Shown piece after piece: positions 8,630 to 17,776 of a DNA stretch of 64,000 nt. The stretch comes from Bacillota bacterium (GTDB lineage Bacteria > Bacillota > Clostridia > Peptostreptococcales > Anaerovoracaceae). The DNA is taken from the NCBI GenBank assembly GCA_021769295.1, contig JAETTD010000008.1, positions 1-64,000 on the forward strand. Direction: 5' to 3'. Position 1 is the stretch's first letter; every line of letters starts with the position of its first letter. The translations under genes and the position numbers were made by a program. Under the pieces are notes generated by a model. That model was given only the letters and a program-made list of their open reading frames with translations, searched no databases and had not been told where the DNA came from.

Positions 8630-11600
8630 TCAATCCTTATTCTCGGGATCATCATTCGGTTTGTCTTCGCCTTTATTGTCATCTTTGTTGTCCTCATCTG
8701 TAGGAGGAGGGGTTACAGGCGGTGCAACTATGGTTACGCTCTTGTCCGGATCGGCAGGATAAGAGTTAGGGTCAGGATTATGCAGGTTGCAATAGTAATG
8801 AGGCAATTCCATTTTGATGTCTCCGACAGAACCGCTTGGAATATAAGGTCTCATTATACCTGACTTGCTTGTTATGTTTTTACACGAAGGGGTAGCCAAG
8901 TAGCCGCTTTCAACACATATGTCCACTGTCTTATGAACGTTATCGGCCTCTGTAGGCTGAGTGCCCGACGTGAAGTATTCGCTTCTTACGTGGCTTCCGC
9001 TGGCATCGGTAGCAAGCAGACCGCTCTTGGTGTCGATAGCAACCTGTACCACGTTACCTGGCATGGATGAATAGGAACCGCCTCTTGCACGGTCAACCTG
9101 ACTCATGATTCTGCTCCAGAGCCTTGCGGTTGCGTCGGAATAAGAAGACAGGGCGATATTGTAATCATTACCTATCCACAATGCTGCGCTGTAGGTAGGG
9201 GTGAATCCGCAGAACCAAATATCAAATCTATCGTCCGTGGTACCGGTTTTACCGCCTACGGAAACTCCCGATATGGCAGCAGGACGTCCGATACCTTCGG
9301 AAACTACGGTTCTTAAAATATCTCTCATAATCCATGCAACGCCCGGGTCGAGAACCTCGGTTTCCTTTGTCTTTGGCTCAAGAAGCAGGTCTCCTGTTCT
9401 GGTGGTTACTTTTGTATATACGCTGTAGCTCTTATGTTTTCCGTCATTTACGAAAGTGGTATAAGCGCTTGCCATTTCCAAAGTGGTGGCTCCGCTGGTC
9501 ATACCTCCCATTCCCAGAGCGGCAAGGTTCAAATCGTTGGCGGAACCGTCTCTCTTGAGGGTGGTGATACCGAACTTTTCTACCATGTCCGCCGAATAGT
9601 CAACCCCGACCTGAGCCAGAATTTTAACGGCGCATATGTTTACGGACTGTTGCAGTGCTGTTCTGAAAGTATAAAGACCTGCGTATCCGCTGTAGGAGTT
9701 CCTCGGCCATACACGGCCGTTGATTGTGGTAGGCTCGTCATCCACTATTGAAGCGGCAGTGAGGTAAGTGCCCCAAAGTTCGGTACCTTGTTTGTCAAAA
9801 CCGCTGTCAGTGAATCCGAAGGTACTGCCTGCGGCCTGAAGCTCATAACTCTTCTGCAATGCAGCGGAGTATACCGAAATAGGCTTCAGTGACGAACCCG
9901 GCTGCTGCGGCGTGATAGCTCTGTTGAGAAGCTTTCTGCCGGATGTCTTACGTCCGCCGGCCATGGCTTTAATCTGACCGGTAGAGTTGTCTATTATGGT
10001 CATGGCAGCCTGCGGCTGGATAACTTTTTGATTTAAGGTAAATTGGTTTGTATAAAGCTTTCCGCCTTCTTCTTTAAAGAATTCAGGATAATCCTTAAAG
10101 AAATCGGCTGAAACTACGATATTTTTGTCTTTATCTCTTGACTTATACTGCTGAGGAATGTTTATATATCCTCCGTTTATCGCATAGAGGAGGTTGTTTT
10201 CGATTACATACATGTTTTTGAACTCTATGCTGTAATCCGTTTTTCCCTGAACGGTGGTATCATATATATTGAGGCGTTTTCCCGTGTATATTGTCAGGGA
10301 GCCGTCATCATTTTTCTTATATTCGTCTGCGCCGAGGGCAAAATTGCCGTTGGAATCTATATAATTTGAATATGCATACAGCAATACGTTTCCGCTCTTT
10401 TCAAGAATATTGCCGGCGCCGTCCTTGGAATATCCCATTGCAGAAGGGAAGTTGGCTTCATTGGTAAATTCCTTTTCAATTACCGACTGAGCCTGGGAGT
10501 CCATGGTGGTATAAATCTGAAGGCCGCCGTTATACACAAGCTCTGTGGCTTTTTCTTGGCTGTATCCGCATTGTTCCTGCAAATCATTTATTACGGTTTC
10601 TATTGCATAATCGGCAAAGTAGTTTGAAAGGGTATTCAAAGCATCCAGATTAGGATTTACGATATCCTTGATTTCCACTTGCTTTGCTTCTTCGTATTCT
10701 TCATCCGTTATATAACCCTGCTCGTGCATTAACATGAGGCAGGTTGCCATTCTGTCTTTGCATTTGTCATTCCATAGATAAGCGTTATCACCGCTTTTAA
10801 GTATGAGGTTAGGAGTGTCTTCCGTAATCTCTTCGGCAGATACGCTTACGACCAGAGCAAACTCAGAAGGAGATTGAGGCATTGCGGCCAAGGCAGCAGC
10901 CTCTGCTATGGTAACGTCTTGTATATCCTTTGAAAAATAGGCTTGGGAAGCGGTCTGAATGCCGTATCCGCAGCCGAAAAATATGGTGTTCAGATATGCC
11001 TCGAGTATTTCATCTTTAGATAATTTGCGCTCTAAGATGACTGCATAATAAGCTTCGGTGACTTTTCTGCTGAGAGACCTCTCATACATCTTGTCGCCGA
11101 GATAAAGATTCCTTGCAAGCTGCTGGGTTATGGTGCTCGTACCGCTGACTTTGCCGCCGTTGAACACAGCGTCTTTGATTGCTCCGAAGATTCTTATTAT
11201 GTTAAAGCCGTTGTGCTTTTCAAAGGTCTTGTCCTCCAAAGCTATAAAGGCGTACTTGACATGGTCAGGCACCTGGCTTATTTCGACGATAGTCCGGTTT
11301 TGGTTTCCATAGGCGGTATCCATTATGTTGCCTTGGTCATCATAAAGCACGGAGCTTTGTGAAAGAAGGCTGTAGATATTGTCCGTTTCTATTTCCGGAG
11401 CCCTTATTATAACCGCAGCCACCCAGATTATTACTGCCAGAATTAAAGCAAGTATTACGCATAAAGCTATTTTTAGAGCTTTTTTCCTGTTAATCTTTGA
11501 AGAACCGGCAGCAGCGGTGCCGTCTGCAGCCATTGCAGCAACTTCAGCACTTTTTTGACTTCTCTTTTTCTTGGATTTTTTCAGAGCGCCGGTCTTGGAT

Positions 11601-11683
11601 TTCTTCTTGTTGGTTCTTGATCTATGAATGTTATCATCATTTTTTGGCTCGTTTAAATCATTGGGATTCTTATAGTTACTCAA
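8630..11683 (-). CDS. Class A penicillin-binding protein (PBP1A type)
   Basis: Bifunctional peptidoglycan synthase of 1017 residues. After a basic cytoplasmic tail of about 65 residues there is one membrane helix (about 69-93). The GT51 glycosyltransferase domain contains ALEDKTFEKHNG, GTSTITQQLARNLYL and ERKLSKDEILEAYLN. The transpeptidase domain has SSLK (active Ser), SVN and KTGTT. The C-terminal tail is rich in Pro, Asp and Lys and probably disordered in the wall. The start is TTG at 11683, supported by AGGTG seven bases upstream. It is monocistronic, with its own promoter. Confidence 0.95.
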   Translation of the reverse strand: MSNYKNPNDLNEPKNDDNIHRSRTNKKKSKTGALKKSKKKRSQKSAEVAAMAADGTAAAGSSKINRKKALKIALCVILALILAVIIWVAAVIIRAPEIETDNIYSLLSQSSVLYDDQGNIMDTAYGNQNRTIVEISQVPDHVKYAFIALEDKTFEKHNGFNIIRIFGAIKDAVFNGGKVSGTSTITQQLARNLYLGDKMYERSLSRKVTEAYYAVILERKLSKDEILEAYLNTIFFGCGYGIQTASQAYFSKDIQDVTIAEAAALAAMPQSPSEFALVVSVSAEEITEDTPNLILKSGDNAYLWNDKCKDRMATCLMLMHEQGYITDEEYEEAKQVEIKDIVNPNLDALNTLSNYFADYAIETVINDLQEQCGYSQEKATELVYNGGLQIYTTMDSQAQSVIEKEFTNEANFPSAMGYSKDGAGNILEKSGNVLLYAYSNYIDSNGNFALGADEYKKNDDGSLTIYTGKRLNIYDTTVQGKTDYSIEFKNMYVIENNLLYAINGGYINIPQQYKSRDKDKNIVVSADFFKDYPEFFKEEGGKLYTNQFTLNQKVIQPQAAMTIIDNSTGQIKAMAGGRKTSGRKLLNRAITPQQPGSSLKPISVYSAALQKSYELQAAGSTFGFTDSGFDKQGTELWGTYLTAASIVDDEPTTINGRVWPRNSYSGYAGLYTFRTALQQSVNICAVKILAQVGVDYSADMVEKFGITTLKRDGSANDLNLAALGMGGMTSGATTLEMASAYTTFVNDGKHKSYSVYTKVTTRTGDLLLEPKTKETEVLDPGVAWIMRDILRTVVSEGIGRPAAISGVSVGGKTGTTDDRFDIWFCGFTPTYSAALWIGNDYNIALSSYSDATARLWSRIMSQVDRARGGSYSSMPGNVVQVAIDTKSGLLATDASGSHVRSEYFTSGTQPTEADNVHKTVDICVESGYLATPSCKNITSKSGIMRPYIPSGSVGDIKMELPHYYCNLHNPDPNSYPADPDKSVTIVAPPVTPPPTDEDNKDDNKGEDKPNDDPENKD

Positions 11684-11716
11684 GTTATCACCTACTTTCT
11701 GCCATAATTGTTTAAT

Positions 11717-11745
11717 ATTATATCATATAAAAGCGGCAAAGTTAA
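11717..11745 (-). promoter_or_regulatory. SigA-type promoter of the PBP gene
   Basis: On the - strand TTAACT is followed after 17 bases by a perfect TATAAT, about 34 bases before the TTG start codon. It is divergent from the comEC promoter in the same 192-base gap. Confidence 0.65.
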
Positions 11746-11807
11746 GAGAAAACAATAGTTTTTAGTCAATTATTGTTTGAAGATCGGCATAATAAGACAT
11801 ATTTTTG

Positions 11808-11836
11808 TTGCAGCAGGAATAAAAATGTAATATAAT
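11808..11836 (+). promoter_or_regulatory. SigA-type promoter of the comEC operon
   Basis: TTGCAG, a 17-base spacer and a perfect TATAAT, about 40 bases before the comEC start. It probably drives the run comEC-holA-EamA and perhaps the hydrogenase genes, since all lie within a few bases of each other. Confidence 0.6.
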
Positions 11837-11875
11837 GTAAATAATGAAAGGGCTCGCCGAAGAAAGGACAAGGAT

Positions 11876-13963
11876 ATGAGGCGAAAGCTCTTTTTTATTA
11901 CCGTCGTATTTGTGGTTGCGCTTTTTCTCTTAGACAGCTTTGGAGTCTCCGTAAGCAGGGGAGATTTGCAGTGGGTTTTGGAAAATCAGGACACATATAC
12001 GGCAAAGGTTTTGTCCGTGGAGAAAAAGAAAGATAAATACAATATCAAGGTTTCCGTGCTCGATAAAAAATCGGGAGAATGGTCGGACAAGGGTATGCTG
12101 CTGACATACTACGGAGAAATTGAAAGCCCATGGGATATATTGAGTTCCGTAATCAGTTTCGAAGCGAAGCCTGAAAAGCCTTTGGGCAGGAGAAATCCTC
12201 ACTGCTTTGATTATGGAAAATATTTAAAAAGCGAGGGGATAGAAGCCGTCGCTTCCATAAAAACTTTTAAGGAAATTTGCCCCTCAGATAAGCTTTCGGA
12301 TAAAATTAAAAAGGCGATAATAAAACAAAAAACCGGGTTTATCGATAGCATGAGTGAGGAAAGCAGAGGGATCATTGCAGGCATTTTATTCGGAGACACT
12401 TCGATGCTTGAAGAAGATATATATGAGGAATTTAAGATAAACAATACCGCTCATATACTGGCGGTAAGCGGCCTTCATATAGGAATTTTATATAAGGTAA
12501 TTGAATTTGTAACCCAAAGGGCAAATCATAAAGTAAAGATTGCATTTACAGCAGTGACGCTGGCCGCCTGCGGCACCGCTGCGCTGTGGAGTCCGTCGGT
12601 TACAAGAGCAGTAGGCATGATTGCCTTTAATATTTACTGCAAGTTTGCGGATGAAAGATATGATTTTCTGACATCGATGAGCGCCGTTGCCCTTATGATG
12701 ATATTTAAAAATCCTTATGTGATATTCAACGCAGGATTTCAGATGTCATTTTTGGCGGCGGCATCCATTGCATTCTTTTTACCTTATATACCTGATAAAA
12801 TCCCCGACTTTCTGGCCGTAACGCTGGCAGTGAACATCGGTCTTATGCCGTATCAGTGGTACATGTTCAATTCGGTTTCCATTTCCTCATTTGTGGCAAA
12901 CGTACCGGTTGTATATTTGGTAGGCCTTTTGGTGCCGGCAGCAGCTTTGAGATTCTTACTTTTTTGTATAGGGGCAGATTTGGATCCGGTAAATGTGATT
13001 GTCGATGCCATAGGCTTTTTCACCATAAAGGTGAACGGATTTTCATCCTTGGACAATAAGGGAGCTTTTGATGTTATAAGCCCTCCGCTGTGGTTTGTGG
13101 TTGCATTTTACCTTTTCGCCTTTTTTATAGCTTCCGAAACTTTTACAATCATGACTTTGAGGAAAGAAAAAAGAAAGATTATATATATAGTTGTTGGATT
13201 TATGCTGCTGTCCTTAGCAGTGGGCTTTATGAACAGAGAGCCTGTAGGAAAGGATGATATGATTTTTGTGGACGTGGGCCAGGGAGATTGCTTTCATCTG
13301 AAAAAATACGGTGTTCTTATAGACGGTGGAGGAAATATAAATTACAACATAGGAAAAAACACGTTAAAATCTTATCTGCTTAAAAACGGCAGTGCATCTG
13401 TTGATATGGCAATAGCCACGCATATGCATACGGACCATTACAAAGGACTGAGTGAACTTAAAGATGAAGGTATGATAAAGCAATTATATACAGGTCTAAC
13501 CACAGGTAAGGATTTTACCCTTGCAGATGATGCCGCCATTGAAACTCTGTGGCCTGTTAACATAGTGGAAGGACAGGACGAAAATGCAAACTGCTCCGTA
13601 TTTATGGTTTATTATAAGGACATAAAAATTTTGATTACGGGAGATTTGGATGTGGCGGGAGAGGCTGCCATGCTTGATTTTTATAAAGGGAGCGATAAGC
13701 TTAAGGCAGATATATTAAAGATCGGGCATCACGGAAGCGGCGGCAGTACATCCGATGAATTCTTAGAAAAGGTTGCTCCGAGATACTGCGTGATTCAGGT
13801 TGGAAAAAATAATTACGGTCACCCCGATGCGAAAATTATTGAAAAGTGTTGCCAAAAAGGTATAATAGTACTCAGAAATGATGTTCACGGCGCAATAGGT
13901 TTTTCCGTTAACGACGGAAAAATAGAATATCATACCATGATAAATACCAAAGGAAAGATATGA
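11876..13963 (+). CDS. comEC: ComEC/Rec2 DNA-uptake channel protein
   Basis: Polytopic membrane protein (695 residues) that carries single-stranded DNA across the membrane during natural transformation. An N-terminal DUF4131-type region with one helix is followed by the Competence domain with many helices and the motif AVSGLHIG near residue 196. The C-terminal metallo-beta-lactamase domain (from about residue 460) has DVGQGDC, the metal motif HMHTDH near residue 516, and GHHGSGGSTS. All parts are present and intact. comEA or other competence genes are not nearby. holA follows after three bases. Confidence 0.94.
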   Translation: MRRKLFFITVVFVVALFLLDSFGVSVSRGDLQWVLENQDTYTAKVLSVEKKKDKYNIKVSVLDKKSGEWSDKGMLLTYYGEIESPWDILSSVISFEAKPEKPLGRRNPHCFDYGKYLKSEGIEAVASIKTFKEICPSDKLSDKIKKAIIKQKTGFIDSMSEESRGIIAGILFGDTSMLEEDIYEEFKINNTAHILAVSGLHIGILYKVIEFVTQRANHKVKIAFTAVTLAACGTAALWSPSVTRAVGMIAFNIYCKFADERYDFLTSMSAVALMMIFKNPYVIFNAGFQMSFLAAASIAFFLPYIPDKIPDFLAVTLAVNIGLMPYQWYMFNSVSISSFVANVPVVYLVGLLVPAAALRFLLFCIGADLDPVNVIVDAIGFFTIKVNGFSSLDNKGAFDVISPPLWFVVAFYLFAFFIASETFTIMTLRKEKRKIIYIVVGFMLLSLAVGFMNREPVGKDDMIFVDVGQGDCFHLKKYGVLIDGGGNINYNIGKNTLKSYLLKNGSASVDMAIATHMHTDHYKGLSELKDEGMIKQLYTGLTTGKDFTLADDAAIETLWPVNIVEGQDENANCSVFMVYYKDIKILITGDLDVAGEAAMLDFYKGSDKLKADILKIGHHGSGGSTSDEFLEKVAPRYCVIQVGKNNYGHPDAKIIEKCCQKGIIVLRNDVHGAIGFSVNDGKIEYHTMINTKGKI

Positions 13964-13966
13964 CCA

Positions 13967-15016
13967 ATGGCATATAAAAACAATAAAACCGAACATGCCT
14001 TTCAGGCTTTCCACAGAGATTTGAGGGATAACAATTTTCCCCCGATTATTTTTATGTACGGAGAAGAAGAATACCTGACAGAGTGGGCAAGCAAGTCTTT
14101 AGCGGATAAATTGGTTGATAAATCAATGCAGTCCATAGACTTTGTCAAGCTTGGAGAAGAAGAAACCGTCGACGGACTTTTAAACGCCTGCGATACATTT
14201 TCCATGTTTTCCGAGAGAAGGGTAGTGTGGGCTCACAATTTTCCTCCGCTAATCAAAAAGAACAGCAAAGGTTTTGGCGAGAGGGAAATAAACAAACTGA
14301 CGGATTATATCAAAAATCCCAACCCGGGGACTGTGTTGATATTTTCGTGCATTGAACCCGATGATTCGGGCGTATTGACAAAAACCCTGAAAAAACAGTG
14401 TAAAACATATCTCTTTGACAGGCTGGACCGGTCTCAGCTTGGGGCCTTTGCGGAAAAACGTTTTAGAACCGCAGGAATAAATGTTGACAAAAGCACTGTA
14501 AGATACCTGATTGACGAAACAGGGTACTTTCACAGAGAAACGGAATATAAACTTTTTAACCTTGAAAATGATATAAAAAAAATAATCGCTTTAAGCGACG
14601 GTAACAAGGTGACGGAAAAAGACATCGACGATGCGGTACATGGAGATGCAGATAGATTTATATTCGACTTTTTGGACGCAGTGACGAGCGGCCGCAAGGA
14701 CATCGCCTTCAGAATGCTTGAAAACATCATGGGCAGAGGGGGAGAAGTGTACTCGGTCTTGGGAATACTCATAAATCAGTTTGAACTGATGCTGGAAGCA
14801 AAAGAACTTTATGAAGTAACAGGAAAACAGCAAAAAGTTGCCGAGACTTTAAAAATGAACGGTTACAGAGTAAAAAAAGCCTTGTCGTTCGCTGATAAAT
14901 TCAGCTTTTCGAGACTTAAAGAGCTTTTGAGCAGACTCTATGAAATTGACAGAAAGATAAAGACCGGAGAGATTGACCAGAACTTAACGCTTGAATTATT
15001 TATCGGGAGGATGTAA
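13967..15016 (+). CDS. holA: DNA polymerase III delta subunit
   Basis: Clamp-loader subunit that opens the sliding clamp. The 349-residue sequence has the HolA pattern: IIFMYGEEEYLTEW at the start, a degenerate AAA-like domain without a Walker A site, and a helical C-terminal domain with MLEAKELYEVTGKQQKVAE. comEC followed by holA is the usual Firmicutes order. rpsT, which often follows, is missing here. Confidence 0.92.
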   Translation: MAYKNNKTEHAFQAFHRDLRDNNFPPIIFMYGEEEYLTEWASKSLADKLVDKSMQSIDFVKLGEEETVDGLLNACDTFSMFSERRVVWAHNFPPLIKKNSKGFGEREINKLTDYIKNPNPGTVLIFSCIEPDDSGVLTKTLKKQCKTYLFDRLDRSQLGAFAEKRFRTAGINVDKSTVRYLIDETGYFHRETEYKLFNLENDIKKIIALSDGNKVTEKDIDDAVHGDADRFIFDFLDAVTSGRKDIAFRMLENIMGRGGEVYSVLGILINQFELMLEAKELYEVTGKQQKVAETLKMNGYRVKKALSFADKFSFSRLKELLSRLYEIDRKIKTGEIDQNLTLELFIGRM

Positions 15017-15020
15017 ACTG

Positions 15021-15929
15021 ATGTCTAAACAAGTAAAAGCAGACGGAATATTGGTGCTGGTAACCCTTTGCTGGGGCGTATCCTATTTTCTGATGGATAT
15101 AAGCCTCAGGGAACTTGACCCATTTACTCTGAATGCACACAGATTTTTGGGAGCTTTTGCCATAGCGTTTTTGCTGTCATGGAAAAAACTTTTAACGGTA
15201 AACAAGACGACGTTGAAATACAGCTTGCTCGTGGGGTTTGCACTTGTATTTGTTTACATAGGAGCAACCTTTGGAGTAAAATACACTTCCTTATCAAACT
15301 CCGGCTTTCTATGTGCGTTGACGGTGATATTTACACCTATATTTAACTGGATGTTTTTCAGAAAGGCGCCCGGAAAAAAGCTGAGCGTAGTGGTATTGAT
15401 GTGTTTTGCCGGAATAGCTCTTATGACGCTGAAAGATGACTTTTCCATAAACATGGAACATCTTAAAGGCGACCTTCTGTGTCTGGTATGTGCCGTAGCC
15501 TATGCAATAGACCTGATACTTACCGAACACGCAGTCAGCCACGAAGAAGTAGACGCTTATCAAATGGGTGTGTTTCAGCTTGGAGTTACGGGAACTTTGA
15601 ATTTGATATTATCCTTTATAGTAGAAAAACCTCAGTTGCCGGAAACCGGAGCAGTATGGGGCGCAGTGCTGTTTCTGGCTGTATTTTGCACGGGAATTGC
15701 CTTTGTGCTTCAGCCGTTGGCTCAACAGTATACCACCGCCTCCCATGTAGGTGTGATATTTACTCTCGAACCTGTTTTTGCTGCCATTGTAGCTTATGTG
15801 TTTGCACATGAAATATTATCTCCCAAAGCATATCTGGGAGCGGCATTGATGCTTGCGAGCATATTTGTAATGGAAATAGATTTTAAGAATATTGGAAAAA
15901 AGAACAAACTCAAGGAGGAACGACAGTGA
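15021..15929 (+). CDS. EamA/DMT-superfamily transporter
   Basis: A 302-residue membrane protein with ten predicted helices in two repeated EamA halves. The first half contains LCWGVSYFLMDISLRELDP and the second FCTGIAFVLQPLAQQYT. Family members export amino acids or other metabolites, but the substrate cannot be read from the sequence. The ATG at 15021 follows GGGAGG at good distance, and an upstream ATG at 14991 lies inside holA. The stop overlaps the next start by four bases. Confidence 0.9.
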   Translation: MSKQVKADGILVLVTLCWGVSYFLMDISLRELDPFTLNAHRFLGAFAIAFLLSWKKLLTVNKTTLKYSLLVGFALVFVYIGATFGVKYTSLSNSGFLCALTVIFTPIFNWMFFRKAPGKKLSVVVLMCFAGIALMTLKDDFSINMEHLKGDLLCLVCAVAYAIDLILTEHAVSHEEVDAYQMGVFQLGVTGTLNLILSFIVEKPQLPETGAVWGAVLFLAVFCTGIAFVLQPLAQQYTTASHVGVIFTLEPVFAAIVAYVFAHEILSPKAYLGAALMLASIFVMEIDFKNIGKKNKLKEERQ

Positions 15930-17776
15930 ACAGACTTTTTATCAAGTCGCAGGATTCTGTCCAGAAAACGGTGGACGGATTATATAAAGACCTTGAAAGA
16001 CGAATTACGGCAAGCCCGCCCGGACAATGTCCTGTAGACTTGACCGCATCCTTTTTAAGATTATGTCACTCTCAGAGCTGCGGAAAATGTACGCCTTGCC
16101 GCGTGGGACTGGGACAGCTTCAGCTCATTATAGACGGAATTCTTGACATGAACATCGAATCAAGCATGGAGGATTTGGATTTGCTTGAAAGCACTGCAGA
16201 AGCCATAAGCGTATCCGCTGACTGCGCCATTGGCACAGAGGCTGCAAATATGGTGCTTAGAGGAATAAAAGGATACAGAGATGACTTTGAGTCTCATATA
16301 AAAAATAACACATGTACGGAACGCATCAGGAGCAAAGCACAGCCGGTATCATGCGTCGCAATGTGTCCTGCCGGCGTAGACGTGCCGGGATATGTGGCAT
16401 TGCTTAAAGCCGGCCGATATGACGATGCTGTACGTCTCATAAGAAAAGACAACCCGTTCCCGACGGTATGCGCCCTTATATGTGAGCATCCTTGCGAGTC
16501 AAGGTGCAGGAGGATGCTTGTGGATTCTCCTATAAATATAAGAGGTCTCAAGAGATATGCGGTGGATAACTGCGGAGATGTACCTGTACCTGAAAAAATG
16601 GATGATACCGGAAAGAAGATTGCGGTCATAGGCGGAGGACCGTCAGGGCTTTCGGCAGCTTATTTCCTTTCCGTAATGGGCCATGATGTGACGGTGTTTG
16701 AAAAGAGGGCGCAGCTTGGCGGAATGCTGCGCTACGGTATACCTAATTACAGGCTCCCAAGAGAAAGACTCCAGTGGGATATAGATGCCATACTGTCAAT
16801 GGGTGTTAAATGTAAACTGAATTATGATGTTTCAACTCCTGAGGCCATAGCCGAAATAAGAGACAATTATGATGCTACATATATTTCAATCGGTTCACAT
16901 AATGCTAAAAGCATAGGAATACCGGGAGAATATGCCAAAGGCGTTATCCCTGCAGTGGAAATGCTCAGAGGCATAGGAGATGACGCAATGCCTAACTTTA
17001 AGAAAAAGTCGGTAGTTGTAATAGGAGGCGGCAATGTGGCGATGGACGTTGCAAGAACGGCCAAGCGTCTTGGCGCCAGTGAAGTAAGTATCGTTTACAG
17101 GAGAAGAAGAGATGATATGACGGCTCTGCCTGATGAGATAGGCGGTGCTATCGCAGAAGGATGCAGTCTTCTGCAGCTGAAGGCTCCTTCAAGGATAGAA
17201 ACAACTAAACAGGGTCAAGTGCGGGCTCTTTGGGTAAAACCTCAAATCGCAAGTCAGGCGGATGCTTCAGGCAGACCAAAGCCTGTGGACTCATCCGAAC
17301 CTGAAGAAAAGATACCGTGCGACATCATAATTTCGGCTATAGGACAATCCACCGACATAGGCTTCTTTGAGGAATACGGCATACCTGTTTTCAGAGGCAA
17401 TATAAGAGCAGAAAGAAACAGCATCGTTGATAAAGTAAACGGTACTTATGCGGGCGGAGATTGCGTAACGGGACCGTCAACGGTTATCAATGCCGTTGCA
17501 GCAGGAAAAGTTGCTGCCGCAAATATAGACTCTTATTTGGGATTTAACCATGAGATTGAGGTAGACATAGATATTCCTCTGCCTGAACTTATGGATCAGC
17601 TTCCTTGCGGAAGAGTTGAAATGAAGGAACGTTATGCTAAACAGAGAGGCAGCGACTTCAACGAAGTAGAGTACGGAATGACTTACGAAGAAGCTATGCA
17701 GGAGGCATCCAGATGCTTACGCTGCGATTATCATGGCTTTGGATCATTTAGAGGAGGTAGGGACACAAAATGGTAA
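15926..17776 (+). CDS. NuoF Fe-S domain fused to GltD-like NAD(P)H/FAD oxidoreductase
   Basis: This 616-residue fusion is the likely electron partner of the hydrogenase gene that follows and overlaps it by seven bases. The first 110 residues match only the C-terminal 4Fe-4S domain of NuoF (CGKCTPCRVG near residue 53 plus a later Cys). The FMN- and NADH-binding part of NuoF is missing. From about residue 130 it is a glutamate-synthase small-subunit (GltD) type protein, with Fe-S Cys clusters (CALICEHPCESRCRR), the FAD site GGGPSG near residue 235 and the second nucleotide site GGGNVAMDVARTA near residue 367. It ends with CLRCD. No glutamate synthase large subunit is nearby. Confidence 0.88.
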   Translation: MNRLFIKSQDSVQKTVDGLYKDLERRITASPPGQCPVDLTASFLRLCHSQSCGKCTPCRVGLGQLQLIIDGILDMNIESSMEDLDLLESTAEAISVSADCAIGTEAANMVLRGIKGYRDDFESHIKNNTCTERIRSKAQPVSCVAMCPAGVDVPGYVALLKAGRYDDAVRLIRKDNPFPTVCALICEHPCESRCRRMLVDSPINIRGLKRYAVDNCGDVPVPEKMDDTGKKIAVIGGGPSGLSAAYFLSVMGHDVTVFEKRAQLGGMLRYGIPNYRLPRERLQWDIDAILSMGVKCKLNYDVSTPEAIAEIRDNYDATYISIGSHNAKSIGIPGEYAKGVIPAVEMLRGIGDDAMPNFKKKSVVVIGGGNVAMDVARTAKRLGASEVSIVYRRRRDDMTALPDEIGGAIAEGCSLLQLKAPSRIETTKQGQVRALWVKPQIASQADASGRPKPVDSSEPEEKIPCDIIISAIGQSTDIGFFEEYGIPVFRGNIRAERNSIVDKVNGTYAGGDCVTGPSTVINAVAAGKVAAANIDSYLGFNHEIEVDIDIPLPELMDQLPCGRVEMKERYAKQRGSDFNEVEYGMTYEEAMQEASRCLRCDYHGFGSFRGGRDTKW